From Collinsella sp944321445 (lineage in GTDB: Bacteria; Actinomycetota; Coriobacteriia; Coriobacteriales; Coriobacteriaceae), in NCBI RefSeq assembly GCF_030371825.1, contig NZ_JAUDDM010000004.1: a DNA stretch of 64,000 bases; one strand, 5' to 3'. How positions within the stretch are numbered: position 1 is the stretch's first letter; every line of letters begins with the position of its first letter. Below are positions 8,224 through 19,451 of the stretch, in pieces. The notes under the pieces were generated by a model. That model was not told the DNA's origin, did no database searches, and saw only the letters and a list, made by a program, of their open reading frames with translations. The translations under genes were made by a program, and so were the position numbers.

Positions 8224-9474
8224 TTAGCGGTGTTCAAGGATGGCGACGGTTTCCACGTGGTCGGTATGGGGGAACATGTCGACCGGTGTGAGACGAATCA
8301 TTCGGTAGCCGCTGCGGGCCAGGTGCTCGATGTCGCGCACCTGCGTCTGCGGGTTGCAGCTCACGTACACGATGCGGCGCGGCCCCAGCTCACAAGCGGC
8401 GTCGAGACAGGCGGGCGTGGAGCCGGCGCGCGGCGGGTCGAAGCACAGCACGTCGACGCGCTCGCCGTGCTCGGCAGCGCGGCGCATGTAGGCCGTGGCG
8501 TCGTCGGCGACAAAGCGAGCGACCTGGTCCAGGTCATTCAGCGTCGCGTTGCGCTTGGCGTCGGCGATACCCGCGACGTTGCGCTCCACACCAAGCAGCT
8601 GCACCGAGCGTCCGGCATCGACCGCGGCCCGCGCAGCGCACAAGCCGATGGTGCCGCTTCCACAATAGGCATCCATAAGAACATCGCCGTCGCGCAGGTC
8701 CATACCGTCGATAGCAAGCTGATAGAGCACCTCGGTTTGCGCAGGATTCGTCTGGTAGAACGCAATGGGCGAGATGTCGAACGTGCAGCCCAGGAGCTGG
8801 TCGCGCAGGTGCGTGCGGCCGGCGAGAATGTGCGTCTCGCTTCCCAAGATGGCATTGGTCACGCGCGGGTTGATGTTTTGTGCGATAGTGGAAATACGCG
8901 GATCGATGTCGTGAAGCGCTTTGAGAAACGCCTGGTAGTGAGGCAAATTACGCTGACTCGTGACGAGCGTGAGCATAGCCTCGTCGCTTCTCCAGCCCAT
9001 GCGCAGCACGGCGTAGCGCAGCAGGCCGCGGCGCGTGTCCTCGTTGTATGCGGGAATGCGGCAGCTCTCGGCAGCGCGGGCGACGCCGTTCAGGATGGCG
9101 CGCGCCCCAGGGGCCTCGACGATACACTCGGGAATGGGAATGATACGGTGCGTTCCGCGGGCGAAGAATCCGCTGCGCACGCGGCCGCGCGGCCCGGGAG
9201 CGAAGGGCGTGACCGCTTTATAGCGAAAGGCGCGCGGTGCGGGGATGTCGGCATCTCCCGCCTGGCCGCCCATGCCCTGCACAGGACCGATGGCAACGTC
9301 CCAGCGATGCTTCTCGATGAGCGGGGCGAACAGCTCCTCCATAGCCTGCTGCTTGCGGGCAAGCTGCTTGCGATAGGGCATGCCGAGCCAGGCGCAGCCG
9401 CCGCATTCCCGCATGACGGGACAGGGCCCGTCGGCGGGACGCTTCTTATGGGACGTAGTGCGGTGCTGTGCCAT
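8224..9474 (-). CDS. rlmD: 23S rRNA (uracil-5-)-methyltransferase, RlmD/RumA family
   Basis: 416 residues from the ATG at 9474. A longer frame extends 29 codons upstream into a palindrome and is unlikely to be translated. The N-terminal iron-sulfur cysteines (Cys18, Cys24, Cys27 in CPVMRECGGC) and the C-terminal Rossmann methyltransferase are visible: DAYCGSGTIGL for SAM, FDPPRAG, and the catalytic cysteine in VSCNPQT. It methylates C5 of a uridine in 23S rRNA. No TRAM domain is present. Exact target (U1939 or U747 type, or a tRNA) is not decided by sequence alone. Confidence 0.85.
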   Translation of the reverse strand: MAQHRTTSHKKRPADGPCPVMRECGGCAWLGMPYRKQLARKQQAMEELFAPLIEKHRWDVAIGPVQGMGGQAGDADIPAPRAFRYKAVTPFAPGPRGRVRSGFFARGTHRIIPIPECIVEAPGARAILNGVARAAESCRIPAYNEDTRRGLLRYAVLRMGWRSDEAMLTLVTSQRNLPHYQAFLKALHDIDPRISTIAQNINPRVTNAILGSETHILAGRTHLRDQLLGCTFDISPIAFYQTNPAQTEVLYQLAIDGMDLRDGDVLMDAYCGSGTIGLCAARAAVDAGRSVQLLGVERNVAGIADAKRNATLNDLDQVARFVADDATAYMRRAAEHGERVDVLCFDPPRAGSTPACLDAACELGPRRIVYVSCNPQTQVRDIEHLARSGYRMIRLTPVDMFPHTDHVETVAILEHR

Positions 9475-9530
9475 GGTGTTCCAATCGTGCAAAAGCGGGA
9501 CGGACCTATTGTGCGACAAAGACGGGCGCT

Positions 9531-9594
9531 GGGAAAATAGGGACAGGCACCTTTTTCCCACCGGTGGGAAAAAGGTGCCTGTCCCTATTTTCCC
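9531..9594. repeat. 64-bp perfect palindrome, family P1, copy 2
   Basis: Identical to the copy at 8156-8219. It overlaps the 3' end of the lipase gene: the palindrome itself supplies the last codons (Gly-Lys) and the TAG stop at 9585-9587. Confidence 0.95.
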
Positions 9595-10988
9595 AGAGAG
9601 GCCAGCCAGGCAATGTACACGCTCGGATAATGCGGGTTCAGAATGGTCAGCGGGTCGACGTGCTCGGCCAAAATCCCAAACACCTGCGCCACGCCCGCAG
9701 GCGTCGTGAGCGCCTCGACGGAATCGAACCGCTCAGACAAGTCGTCCACCATATCGCGCACCGTCGCCTCCGCATCCGCATCAAGCGGGCACGCAACCCC
9801 CATCATCTGCTCAAACGTCGAGGTCATCTGCGCAAAAGCCGCCTCGAACCCCGCATCTCCCAGCGCGGGTAGCTCCACATCCGTACCGAACCGCTCGTAC
9901 CCCCACGACTGCAGCGGCAGATGCACCATAATATCCGCCGTGTTCAGAACGTTAAAAATCCCCGCATACCGCGCGTCACGCACATCATCGCTCGTGGTCG
10001 TTGCGGGCGTCGCGAAGGTGTAGGCGCGCACGCTGTCTCCCGGCTCCAGCGGCAACCGCTCCGCAGCATCGCCCACACCGGCAAGCGCATCGCACGCCTC
10101 CGCCGCCACCAGGTTGGCAATCGCCCCGCCGCGGCTGTGCCCCACGACCAGCAGCTGAGCAGAGCGCCCCGCACGGTGCGCAGCCTCAACACGCCGAGCA
10201 ACCTCGCCGCAAATCTCCTCCGCCGCCTGCGTATACCCAGGATGATCGTCCTCGGTGCCCGCCTCGCGGTCCGGCCCCGCAGTGCGCGCCATGGCATCGG
10301 CGATGTCGCGATCCGCCTGCTGCGCATCGTCGCCCTGATCGAACAGAACCTCCAGGTTGCTCAGCCATTCCGACCCATAGCTGCCGCGCACGGACACCAA
10401 AATCACGTCCGTCTCCGCAGCGCCATCACCAGCGCCGTCGGGGGCTGCAAGCGTCTTGGTCGCAATCGCATAGGCAGCCGCATCGGCCGTCTGCGTCACC
10501 AGCGAAAGCGCCTCGTCGACCACCTCGCTGCGATACCGGTACGACTCGGTCGACACATCGGAAAACCCCAGCTCGGCCAAAGCGAGCTCCATATAGGCAG
10601 GCTGCGACGAATGCTGCTGGTAGTACCCGGATTCCGAGTACGCGAGCGTCGAGATCACCGCCGCTGTATGGGCCAACTCGGCGTTATATGCGGAAGCATC
10701 GTCGAAAAACCAGCCATCGTCCCAGGTCACCGAGGTCGATATCTCGCCCGACCCCGGAGCCAGCAAGTCGGTGAAACGCAACGTGGCATCAAAGCGACCA
10801 GTCTGCGCAGGCTCATCGCCCCACGCGACCGCAGGCGTCGCGACCGCTCCCTGATTCCCCTGCTGCTGACGATAGCGAACGTACAGCATCACGCCGCACA
10901 CCAGCGCCGCAATCAAAAGAAGAAGAATCGCAACAGCCGACACGCGCACCGCAGCACGACCGGCGGCACAAAGCATCTTGTGTTGCAT
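9585..10988 (-). CDS. Membrane-anchored class 3 lipase-like alpha/beta hydrolase
   Basis: 467 residues from the ATG at 10988, which has an ideal AAAGGAGGAGG site. A single N-terminal membrane segment (about residues 16-38) would hold the enzyme outside the cell. The lipase nucleophile elbow is VVGHSRGGA. Candidate acid and base are Asp in LNTADIMVH and His in LNPHYPS, the order of fungal-type class 3 lipases. The natural substrate is unknown. The last residues and stop codon lie inside a P1 palindrome, so the C-terminus may have been altered by insertion of that repeat. Confidence 0.75.
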   Translation of the reverse strand: MQHKMLCAAGRAAVRVSAVAILLLLIAALVCGVMLYVRYRQQQGNQGAVATPAVAWGDEPAQTGRFDATLRFTDLLAPGSGEISTSVTWDDGWFFDDASAYNAELAHTAAVISTLAYSESGYYQQHSSQPAYMELALAELGFSDVSTESYRYRSEVVDEALSLVTQTADAAAYAIATKTLAAPDGAGDGAAETDVILVSVRGSYGSEWLSNLEVLFDQGDDAQQADRDIADAMARTAGPDREAGTEDDHPGYTQAAEEICGEVARRVEAAHRAGRSAQLLVVGHSRGGAIANLVAAEACDALAGVGDAAERLPLEPGDSVRAYTFATPATTTSDDVRDARYAGIFNVLNTADIMVHLPLQSWGYERFGTDVELPALGDAGFEAAFAQMTSTFEQMMGVACPLDADAEATVRDMVDDLSERFDSVEALTTPAGVAQVFGILAEHVDPLTILNPHYPSVYIAWLASLGK

Positions 10989-11007
10989 AACCTCCTCCTT
11001 TCGCTCT

Positions 11008-11071
11008 GGGAAAATAGGGACAGGCACTTTTTTCCCACCGGTGGGAAAAAAGTGCCTGTCCCTATTTTCCC
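11008..11071. repeat. 64-bp perfect palindrome, family P1, copy 3
   Basis: Same 64-bp design as copies 1 and 2 but with one base changed in the left arm (CACC to CACT) and the exactly matching change in the right arm. It lies between the FmdE-like gene and the lipase, 19 bases upstream of the lipase start. A half-element resembling copy 4 (CCTGTCCCCTTTTTCCC) follows at about 11076-11092. Confidence 0.95.
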
Positions 11072-11093
11072 AGAGCCTGTCCCCTTTTTCCCA

Positions 11094-11672
11094 TTACAGC
11101 TGCACCTCGGCACCCAGCTGGTAGTACACGTGCTCGCCGGCGCAGCGGCGGCAATACGTGTGTCCATCGCGCTCCACGCCGCGCCCATCGTGAATCCGCT
11201 CGCCGCACACCTCGCACACCTGCGTCTTGCGCGGACGGCCCGGCAGGTCGAACTCCTTGAAATCGGGCAGCTCAACCTCATGCACCAAGAACAATTCCGC
11301 ATCCGAAAGCCCAGCGAAGAAGTCGAGCATCTCCTGCTTGTCGTGCGGTGCCTTGGGAACTCCCGGCCGCTGCGTAATACGAATCGCCCGGTCGCTCGCG
11401 ATGTCGTAAAAACTCGCAGCCATGATGCCGTAGTCGTACCACTTGAGCCGGCGCTTTCCCAAATGGCAGTTCGCCACGGAAATCACCGCGTCGGCCAGGC
11501 ACCGGTCGCACTCCACGAATGCAATGAGGTCGCGATACGTATCCGCATCCTCAATCCCAAAATACGTCATGGCCAGCCGAGCCATGCGCGTGCCAATCAC
11601 CTGCCCCGGACACATATGCCCGTGGAACGCCACGGCGCGCTGCAGATCTTCCTCAAAGCTCCGTTTGAGCAT
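11094..11672 (-). CDS. FmdE-family protein with C-terminal zinc ribbon
   Basis: 192 residues from the ATG at 11672 (GAGGGGAG site). The N-terminal FmdE domain has HGHMCPG (residues 17-23) and a second cysteine cluster, VECDRCLADA. The C-terminus has a CxxC...CxxC zinc ribbon (CEVCGE, CRRC). The family is named after formylmethanofuran dehydrogenase subunit E, but members occur in many anaerobes without that pathway, often linked to molybdenum or tungsten metabolism. No other methanofuran gene is nearby, so the role here is unknown. It follows the PHP gene by 40 bases and is likely co-transcribed with it. Confidence 0.8.
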   Translation of the reverse strand: MLKRSFEEDLQRAVAFHGHMCPGQVIGTRMARLAMTYFGIEDADTYRDLIAFVECDRCLADAVISVANCHLGKRRLKWYDYGIMAASFYDIASDRAIRITQRPGVPKAPHDKQEMLDFFAGLSDAELFLVHEVELPDFKEFDLPGRPRKTQVCEVCGERIHDGRGVERDGHTYCRRCAGEHVYYQLGAEVQL

Positions 11673-11712
11673 GAAACTCCCCTCGCAACCACAAGCAACC
11701 AAAAGGGGCAGG

Positions 11713-12567
11713 TTACTTTTGGTTGTCCTCTTCGTCATATTCGGCCAAATCGGCCAGCTCACACAGATTGCAAATCCCTGCGTCCGCCAGCGCGCCCAAA
11801 AACGTGCGGCGATCCCGGTTCATAATCAGTTCCTGCGGAAAACCAATGCCCTCCAACATGGCCTGCGCATGCGGAAAACTCCCCAGCACCGGCGCCACGT
11901 GAGCGTCGGTCGACACCGCGATTCCCACGCCCATCTCGGCGCACCGCTGCGCAATCCGCGAGCACACACTGTGGAACCACCCACGTGAATCGACCTCCAG
12001 GCTGTGCTCGTTGATCTCGATCAGCTTGTGCTTCTCCTTCGCAACGGTCAGCACCTCGTCGTAATCGAACGGCACGCCCGAGCGCCCCGTGTGTCCCAAA
12101 ATGAACACCTTGGGATTCTCAAGCGCCCGCACATACATGCCGGTCGTGCGCGCAATGGGCGCGCCCTTGGTGAACTCACCGTTATGCACGCTGGCAATAA
12201 GGTAGTCAAGCGGCTCGGTCACGTGGTCGAACAGGCTTCGCGCCTCGCGGTACGGCCTCCCCACAATGGTGTCCGGCACGTCGATATCCTGGCCAAACAG
12301 CTCGCCGTCGAGCGACACGATGTCCACCTCGGCGCCGCGCAGCACCACCACGCCATCCCACACGCGCGGCCACACGTTCTGGTTCAAGAAGTACTGGAAA
12401 TTGCGCAGGTGCTGCTCGGGAAAGAGCATCTCGCTGAAATGATCGGTCGACCCTAACAGCTCGATGCCGCGGTCGCGGCACGCAGAGACGTTCTCGGCGA
12501 TCGTCGAATACGCATGCCGCGAAAACAGCGTGTGCGTATGGACGTCGCAAGCGATCTGATAGCTCAT
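11713..12567 (-). CDS. PHP-domain metal-dependent phosphatase (YcdX-like)
   Basis: 284 residues. The metal-binding motifs of the PHP superfamily are visible: CDVHTHTLFSRHAY at the N-terminus, STDH near residue 40, EINEHS, and STDAH near the C-terminus. The length fits the stand-alone YcdX-like phosphatases rather than polymerase-linked PHP domains. Substrate unknown. The ATG at 12567 was preferred to a longer frame because it has an AAGGGGG site and starts directly before the conserved fold. Downstream of the aminotransferase on the same strand. Confidence 0.82.
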   Translation of the reverse strand: MSYQIACDVHTHTLFSRHAYSTIAENVSACRDRGIELLGSTDHFSEMLFPEQHLRNFQYFLNQNVWPRVWDGVVVLRGAEVDIVSLDGELFGQDIDVPDTIVGRPYREARSLFDHVTEPLDYLIASVHNGEFTKGAPIARTTGMYVRALENPKVFILGHTGRSGVPFDYDEVLTVAKEKHKLIEINEHSLEVDSRGWFHSVCSRIAQRCAEMGVGIAVSTDAHVAPVLGSFPHAQAMLEGIGFPQELIMNRDRRTFLGALADAGICNLCELADLAEYDEEDNQK

Positions 12568-12633
12568 GCGAACCCCCTTGCCCTCTGCCACCTGCCCGTA
12601 CGCCGCGCGCAGGCAGCGCACCGGTTTTCCTCC

Positions 12634-13815
12634 TTATACCCCGTACTCCTCCGCAAGCTTCTTCCAAGCGGGCAACGAAGTAACAATGACATCGTAATCG
12701 ATGCAATACCCCAGGCGGAACCACCCCGGCACGCCAAAGCTGTTGGAAGGAACGGGCAGCAGCTCATAGGCCTTTGCCCGCTCGCAAAACGCCTCCGCGT
12801 CATCCTCGAGCGCCTTAACCCACAGGTAGAACGCGCCGTCGGGCTCCACGTAGGTGTAGCCGTATTCGGAGAGTGCGCGGGTGAGTGCCTCGCGGTTACG
12901 CGCGTACGCCGCGACGTCGGACGGCTCGTCCACACAGTCGGCCACCACGCGCTGAAACAGGGCGGGCGCGCACACAAATCCCAGCGTACGGGCCGCGCCC
13001 GCGACAGCCGCCATCACGCGCGGCGCCAGCGGGCACGTGTTGGGCACCAGCACCCAGCCCACGCGCTCGCCCGGCAGCGACAGCGACTTGGAATACGAGT
13101 AGCACACCACCGTGTGCTCGTAGATCGAGGGCACCCACGGCACCTCCGCGCCGTAGACGATCTCGCGGTACGGCTCGTCTGAGATAAGGAAGATAGGCTG
13201 CTCGCGGCCCTCGTTGGCGGCGCGCAGCACGTCGGCGAGCGCCTCGAGCGTCGCGCGCGTGTAGACCGCGCCCGTGGGGTTGTTGGGCGAATCGATGATC
13301 ACCGCGGCCGTGCGCGGCGTGATCGCGGCGGCAACGGCGGCGGGGTCCACTTGGAAGGTCTCCTGGTCGGCCAGCACCTCGACGCACGTCGCGCCCGCCT
13401 TTTCGATCCACACGGCGTACTCGGGGAAGTACGGCGCGATGACGATGACCTCTTCACCCGGGTTGGTGAGCGCGTGTACGGTCATGGACACCGATGCCGC
13501 GGCGCCCACGGTCATGAACACGTCGCCCATGGTGTATGACGTGCCAAAACGCCGATTGAGCGACTCGGCGACCGCCGTGCGCGCCTCGGGCAGGCCAGGT
13601 GCGGGCGTATAGCCGTGCAGCTGGTCGCTCGGCAGCTCAAGCGAGCGCTCGATGGACGCGCGCACGGCCGCCGGCGCAGGAACGCTGGGGTTTCCCAGCG
13701 AGAAATCGAACACCTTGTCGGCACCAATCTGCGCCTTGCGCTCCAGCCCGTAGGAGAAAATCTCGCGGATGACCGAGCTCTCGGCCCCGCGCGCATACAT
13801 GGTCTCGTTGATCAT
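12634..13815 (-). CDS. Class I/II pyridoxal-phosphate aminotransferase
   Basis: 393 residues from the ATG at 13815 (GCGAGGGG site). Fold type I features: FSLGNPS near the N-terminus, SPNNPTGAVY, and the PLP lysine in YSYSKSLSLPGERVG. It transfers an amino group between an amino acid and a 2-oxo acid; the aspartate or aromatic type is most similar by eye, but the substrate is not determined. The gene is preceded by a P1 palindrome and a P2 palindrome, which separate it from ftsH. Confidence 0.85.
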   Translation of the reverse strand: MINETMYARGAESSVIREIFSYGLERKAQIGADKVFDFSLGNPSVPAPAAVRASIERSLELPSDQLHGYTPAPGLPEARTAVAESLNRRFGTSYTMGDVFMTVGAAASVSMTVHALTNPGEEVIVIAPYFPEYAVWIEKAGATCVEVLADQETFQVDPAAVAAAITPRTAAVIIDSPNNPTGAVYTRATLEALADVLRAANEGREQPIFLISDEPYREIVYGAEVPWVPSIYEHTVVCYSYSKSLSLPGERVGWVLVPNTCPLAPRVMAAVAGAARTLGFVCAPALFQRVVADCVDEPSDVAAYARNREALTRALSEYGYTYVEPDGAFYLWVKALEDDAEAFCERAKAYELLPVPSNSFGVPGWFRLGYCIDYDVIVTSLPAWKKLAEEYGV

Positions 13816-13869
13816 GGAAACCCCTCGCTTTCGCATCGTTTGTGCAATTGTACGCGCTTCGCCGCCGGT

Positions 13870-13933
13870 GGGAAAAAGGGGACAGGCACTTATTTCCCAC
13901 CGGTGGGAAATAAGTGCCTGTCCCCTTTTTCCC
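13870..13933. repeat. 64-bp perfect palindrome, family P1, copy 4
   Basis: Left arm starts GGGAAAAAGGGGACAGGCAC. Compared with copy 3 it has three base changes in each arm, every one mirrored, so the palindrome remains perfect. It lies directly beside a P2 palindrome (13935-13965) in the ftsH-aminotransferase gap. Confidence 0.95.
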
Positions 13934-13934
13934 T

Positions 13935-13965
13935 GACGCATTTCTCCCCTGGGGAGAAGTGCGTC
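13935..13965. repeat. 31-bp palindrome, family P2, copy 2
   Basis: GACGCATTTCTCCCC, then T, then GGGGAGAAGTGCGTC. One arm position is mismatched (a G-T type pair). It starts one base after the P1 palindrome and ends three bases before the ftsH stop codon at 13969. Confidence 0.85.
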
Positions 13966-13968
13966 GGT

Positions 13969-16146
<2,178 letters not shown>

Positions 16147-16695
16147 CTACGAATAGACCTCCGGTTTAAGCACACCCACATAGGGGAGGTTGCGATAGCG
16201 CTCGGCGAAATCGAGGCCGTAGCCGACCACGAAGTCGTCGGGGCAATGTGTACCCACATATTTGGGATCGATAGCCGCCTGCTTGCCCTCCACATCTTTC
16301 ACGAGGAACGTCGCGACCTCAAGCGACGCCGGATGGCGGCTCGCGAGGTTCTTCATGAGGTAGCGCAAGGTGAGGCCGGAATCGAGGATGTCCTCGACGA
16401 TGAGCACGTCGCGACCCTTGATGTCCATGTCCAGGTCCTTGACGATGCGCACGATGCCCGAGGACTTCGCGCCGTCGCCGTAGCTCGAAACGGCCATGAA
16501 GTCGATGGCGAGCGGCGCGTCGATGGCGCGCATGAGGTCGCCCATGAACACGACCGCGCCGCGCAGCACCGCGATGAGCACCAGGTCTTTGCCCTGGTAG
16601 TCGCGGGCAATCTCACTGCCCATGCGCTGGACGATCTGCGCGATCTCCTCTTTGCTGAACAGCACGTGGTCGATATCGGGATGCAGCGCTTCCAT
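16147..16695 (-). CDS. hpt: Hypoxanthine phosphoribosyltransferase
   Basis: 182 residues. It salvages hypoxanthine (and guanine) with PRPP to make IMP (GMP). The PRPP-binding loop VLIVEDILDSGLTL spans residues 97-110, and the LRGAVVFMGDL and SSYGDG segments fit the family. The start at 16695 has an AGAAAGG site; a longer frame exists but lacks one. Located between tilS and ftsH as in many Gram-positives. Confidence 0.96.
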   Translation of the reverse strand: MEALHPDIDHVLFSKEEIAQIVQRMGSEIARDYQGKDLVLIAVLRGAVVFMGDLMRAIDAPLAIDFMAVSSYGDGAKSSGIVRIVKDLDMDIKGRDVLIVEDILDSGLTLRYLMKNLASRHPASLEVATFLVKDVEGKQAAIDPKYVGTHCPDDFVVGYGLDFAERYRNLPYVGVLKPEVYS

Positions 16696-16734
16696 GGTTG
16701 ACCTTTCTCGCAGCGGCGTGCCCGGCGGCACGTC

Positions 16735-18324
16735 TTATCGATCGCTGGCGCCCTCGGCGGAACCGACGGCGCGAATGACTAATTTTATCAGCAGCCTGCT
16801 TGCGGACGTGCACTTAAAACGGTCGTCGAGGCGAATGCCCCCAACCCACACAACGGCCCCGCCGGGCGCCGTGCGAACCACCGGCACGTTCGCGCGCTCT
16901 GCCACCGGCACGCGCGCCGCGCCCAAGATGTCCGAAACCTTCTTGGAGCGCCCGTGCATGCCCAACGGACACATAATATCACCCGCTACCGGGCCATCCA
17001 CCCACAGCCGCGCGTTCAGCACCTCGGCGGGAAGGTCCGCAGCGTCGGAAGAAAAGCGGCCGGGATCGCGCTCGGCGTACCCCAGCGCCGCCGCATCGAC
17101 GTACGCAACGCTCATCACCGGCGCGCCGCCCGGGGTCTCAAGCAAGGGCGCCTGGTCTGTCTGCACCAGCTCAATGGGGCTTGTACCTGCGGGAACGCGC
17201 ACGATGTTCGCCTCGAGCACCGCGTGGTTCGCAAGCGGCATGCTGCCGGGAACGCCCAGCCAGCCGGCCACGAGCTGCTCGCGCGCCTGCATCGAGCGCA
17301 GCGACAGCGTGCCGAACTCCATGCGCGCATCGATGCCGCCCGGCAGCGAAAGCGATCCCTTCCCTTCCGCCACACAGGCTAAAACGGCCTCCACGTGGCG
17401 CATCTCCAGACGCTCCTCCGGTGCCACGCGGCGATACGCCAGCCGCACCATGCGCCGCGCGATCGCGATCTCGGCCGAGGCCAGGCGCGCGGCGTCGAGC
17501 ACCACAAGCCCATCCTGCTCGCGGCGGACGCACGCGCGCAGCGCCGTCGCGGCAAGCTGCGACATGAACGCGTCCTCCTCGCCCAAAATGTCGCAAGTCG
17601 ACCCGATGGCGCGCTCCAGGTTCGCGTTGCGCTCCGCCGCCACCGGCACCACACGGTGACGAACGAAATTCCGCAGGTAGGAGGTATCGCTATTCGTCTC
17701 GTCCTCGCGCCAGCCGATGCCCGCAACCTCCAGGTAGCGGCACAACTCCTCGTGCGTGTAGTCGATGAGCGGTCGCACGATGATGTTGCGGCGGCGTGGG
17801 ATGCTGGAAAGCCCTGCCGGACCCGACCCCTTGATGGCGTTCATGAAGAACGTCTCGGTGCGGTCACTTGCCGTATGCGCCGTGAGGATGCGCGCCGATG
17901 CCCGCGGCGCGCCGGTCTGCTCGCACAGCTCGCGCACGTAGCGGCGGGCGGCAGCGTAGCGCACCTCGCGCGCCGCTGCTTCCAGATTATGCCCATCGAG
18001 CTGCGAAAACGACGCATGCTCCACGCACAGCGGCACGCCTAGGCGCTCGCACAGGTCGCGGACGAACTGCTCGTCGCCATCCGACGCCGCGCCGCGCAGG
18101 TGATGGTTGATGTGCAGCACGTGCAGCCGCTCGCGCGCAATGCGCGCCGGCCCGCGCCCGTCGCACAGGTCGAGCTTGGACGAGCACGCCATCACCAGTA
18201 GCGCCGTCGAGTCCGCGCCACCCGATACCATAAGCACCACGGGGGCACCGGGACCCGCCGCATCCGACGCCCTGCCGGACGCCACCGGATGCAACCGCGC
18301 AAAATGCTGAGCAACTGTAGGCAT
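16735..18324 (-). CDS. tilS: tRNA(Ile)-lysidine synthase
   Basis: 529 residues from the ATG at 18324, which has an AAGGAGGG site. The N-type ATP pyrophosphatase motif SGGADS is at residues 34-39. The enzyme adds lysine to C34 of the tRNA-Ile(CAU) precursor so that it reads AUA codons. The C-terminal part (GMHGRSKKVSDIL near 490) matches the TilS substrate-binding domain. First gene of tilS-hpt-ftsH. Confidence 0.94.
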   Translation of the reverse strand: MPTVAQHFARLHPVASGRASDAAGPGAPVVLMVSGGADSTALLVMACSSKLDLCDGRGPARIARERLHVLHINHHLRGAASDGDEQFVRDLCERLGVPLCVEHASFSQLDGHNLEAAAREVRYAAARRYVRELCEQTGAPRASARILTAHTASDRTETFFMNAIKGSGPAGLSSIPRRRNIIVRPLIDYTHEELCRYLEVAGIGWREDETNSDTSYLRNFVRHRVVPVAAERNANLERAIGSTCDILGEEDAFMSQLAATALRACVRREQDGLVVLDAARLASAEIAIARRMVRLAYRRVAPEERLEMRHVEAVLACVAEGKGSLSLPGGIDARMEFGTLSLRSMQAREQLVAGWLGVPGSMPLANHAVLEANIVRVPAGTSPIELVQTDQAPLLETPGGAPVMSVAYVDAAALGYAERDPGRFSSDAADLPAEVLNARLWVDGPVAGDIMCPLGMHGRSKKVSDILGAARVPVAERANVPVVRTAPGGAVVWVGGIRLDDRFKCTSASRLLIKLVIRAVGSAEGASDR

Positions 18325-18374
18325 GAACCCTCCTTGTACCTTTTCATTCCCCATTGTAGCCGCCCCGGAAAAGC

Positions 18375-18403
18375 GACAAGATGGTGCCAGGTACAATCTT
18401 GTC
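18375..18403. repeat. 29-bp palindrome, family P3, copy 2
   Basis: GACAAGATGGTGCC, A, GGTACAATCTTGTC: the outer 8 bp pair perfectly and the inner part has two mismatches. It lies in the divergent tilS / metallo-hydrolase gap, 35 bases upstream of the plus-strand gene. Confidence 0.75.
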
Positions 18404-18437
18404 ACTTGCACGCATCACGTAAGGAGCACCCGCTCAT

Positions 18438-19265
18438 ATGAGCACCATCGACCACCCTCTGCACCTGCACATTCTGGGAAGCGGCTCGAAAGGCAACTGC
18501 GCCCTCGTCGAAGGGCCGCAGGGCCTCATCATGATCGACAACGGCTTCTCGCGCCGCGAAGTCCTGTCGCGCATGCACGACCTCGGCCTCAACGAGGGCG
18601 ACGTCCGCGCGCTCGTGCTCACGCACGAGCACACCGACCACGTGAGCGGCATCAGCGTGTGGTGCCGCGCCTTCCCCGTGGAGCTCTACGCAAGCGTCGG
18701 CACGCCCGGAATGCGCAAGTACCTGGCCGAACTGCCCTTTTGCGAGTTCATCCCCGGCACGTCCTTCACCGTTGCAGGCGTGACGGTGGCGACCTTCGGA
18801 ACATCGCACGACGTCACGAACCCCGTGGGCTTCCGCTTCAGCTGCGACGGCGACGCCATCGGCTACGCAACCGATACCGGCGTCTTGCCCGAGCGCGCCC
18901 TCGCCACGCTGGCCGACGCGCGCATCCTTGCGCTCGAAAGCAATCACGACGTCCCCATGCTGCGCACCGGCCCCTACCCGCGCTACCTGCAGGATCGCAT
19001 CATCTCCGAGCGCGGTCACCTGTCGAACGCGCAGGCAGCCGATGCCGCGACCCAGCTGGTCACGAGCCGCACCGAGCAGCTCATCGCCATGCACATCTCG
19101 CAGGAGAACAACCGACCGAGCCTCGCTGTGCGCTCCTTCGCCGAAGCGCTTGGGGCACAGCTGGACAACGACCTGGGCTCCAGCGCCACACTCGCACGCC
19201 CCGTCGATACGCCTGACCTGCACATTCGCGCCGCGGGGCAGAACCGCCCCATCTCCATCTGGTAG
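18438..19265 (+). CDS. MBL-fold metallo-hydrolase (YycJ/WalJ-like)
   Basis: 275 residues. The metal motif THEHTDH (residues 62-68) and the N-terminal LGSGSKGNC stretch are typical of the YycJ (WalJ) group, small RNase-Z-like hydrolases. In Firmicutes this gene sits with walKR and affects cell division; here it is alone, with divergent tilS. The exact activity (possibly 5'-3' exonuclease-like) is not proven for this relative. The ORF has an ATAAGGAG-like site (GTAAGGAGC) 12-15 bases upstream. Confidence 0.85.
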   Translation: MSTIDHPLHLHILGSGSKGNCALVEGPQGLIMIDNGFSRREVLSRMHDLGLNEGDVRALVLTHEHTDHVSGISVWCRAFPVELYASVGTPGMRKYLAELPFCEFIPGTSFTVAGVTVATFGTSHDVTNPVGFRFSCDGDAIGYATDTGVLPERALATLADARILALESNHDVPMLRTGPYPRYLQDRIISERGHLSNAQAADAATQLVTSRTEQLIAMHISQENNRPSLAVRSFAEALGAQLDNDLGSSATLARPVDTPDLHIRAAGQNRPISIW

Positions 19266-19295
19266 CCGCACAGCAAAATCCCAGGTCAGGGCCGC

Positions 19296-19451
19296 ATAAC
19301 GTTTTACAAAGGACTTGTGTATGGATTTTCGGCGCCCCGTCGAGTAGACTGCGATTCCCGGCCGTAAAAACCGCAGGTAAACAGCTATGCCACAAAAGCG
19401 TCTGCTCAGCGCATACGCAAAAACCCATACACAACATCCTCGATAACATAT
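19296..19451. repeat. About 156-bp long-arm inverted repeat, family R2, unit 1
   Basis: Outer arms of about 35 bases are complementary: left ATAACGTTTTACAAAGGACT, right ends ATCCTCGATAACATAT. The centre contains CGAGTAGAC and AAACCGCAGGTA, both conserved in the other units. It directly abuts unit 2, and together they fill most of the 480-base gene-free gap. Confidence 0.75.

Noticed and set aside
9475..9561. 29-codon N-terminal extension of rlmD
   Set aside because: It would be translated from within a P1 palindrome and precedes the family's usual start; the ATG at 9474 fits better.
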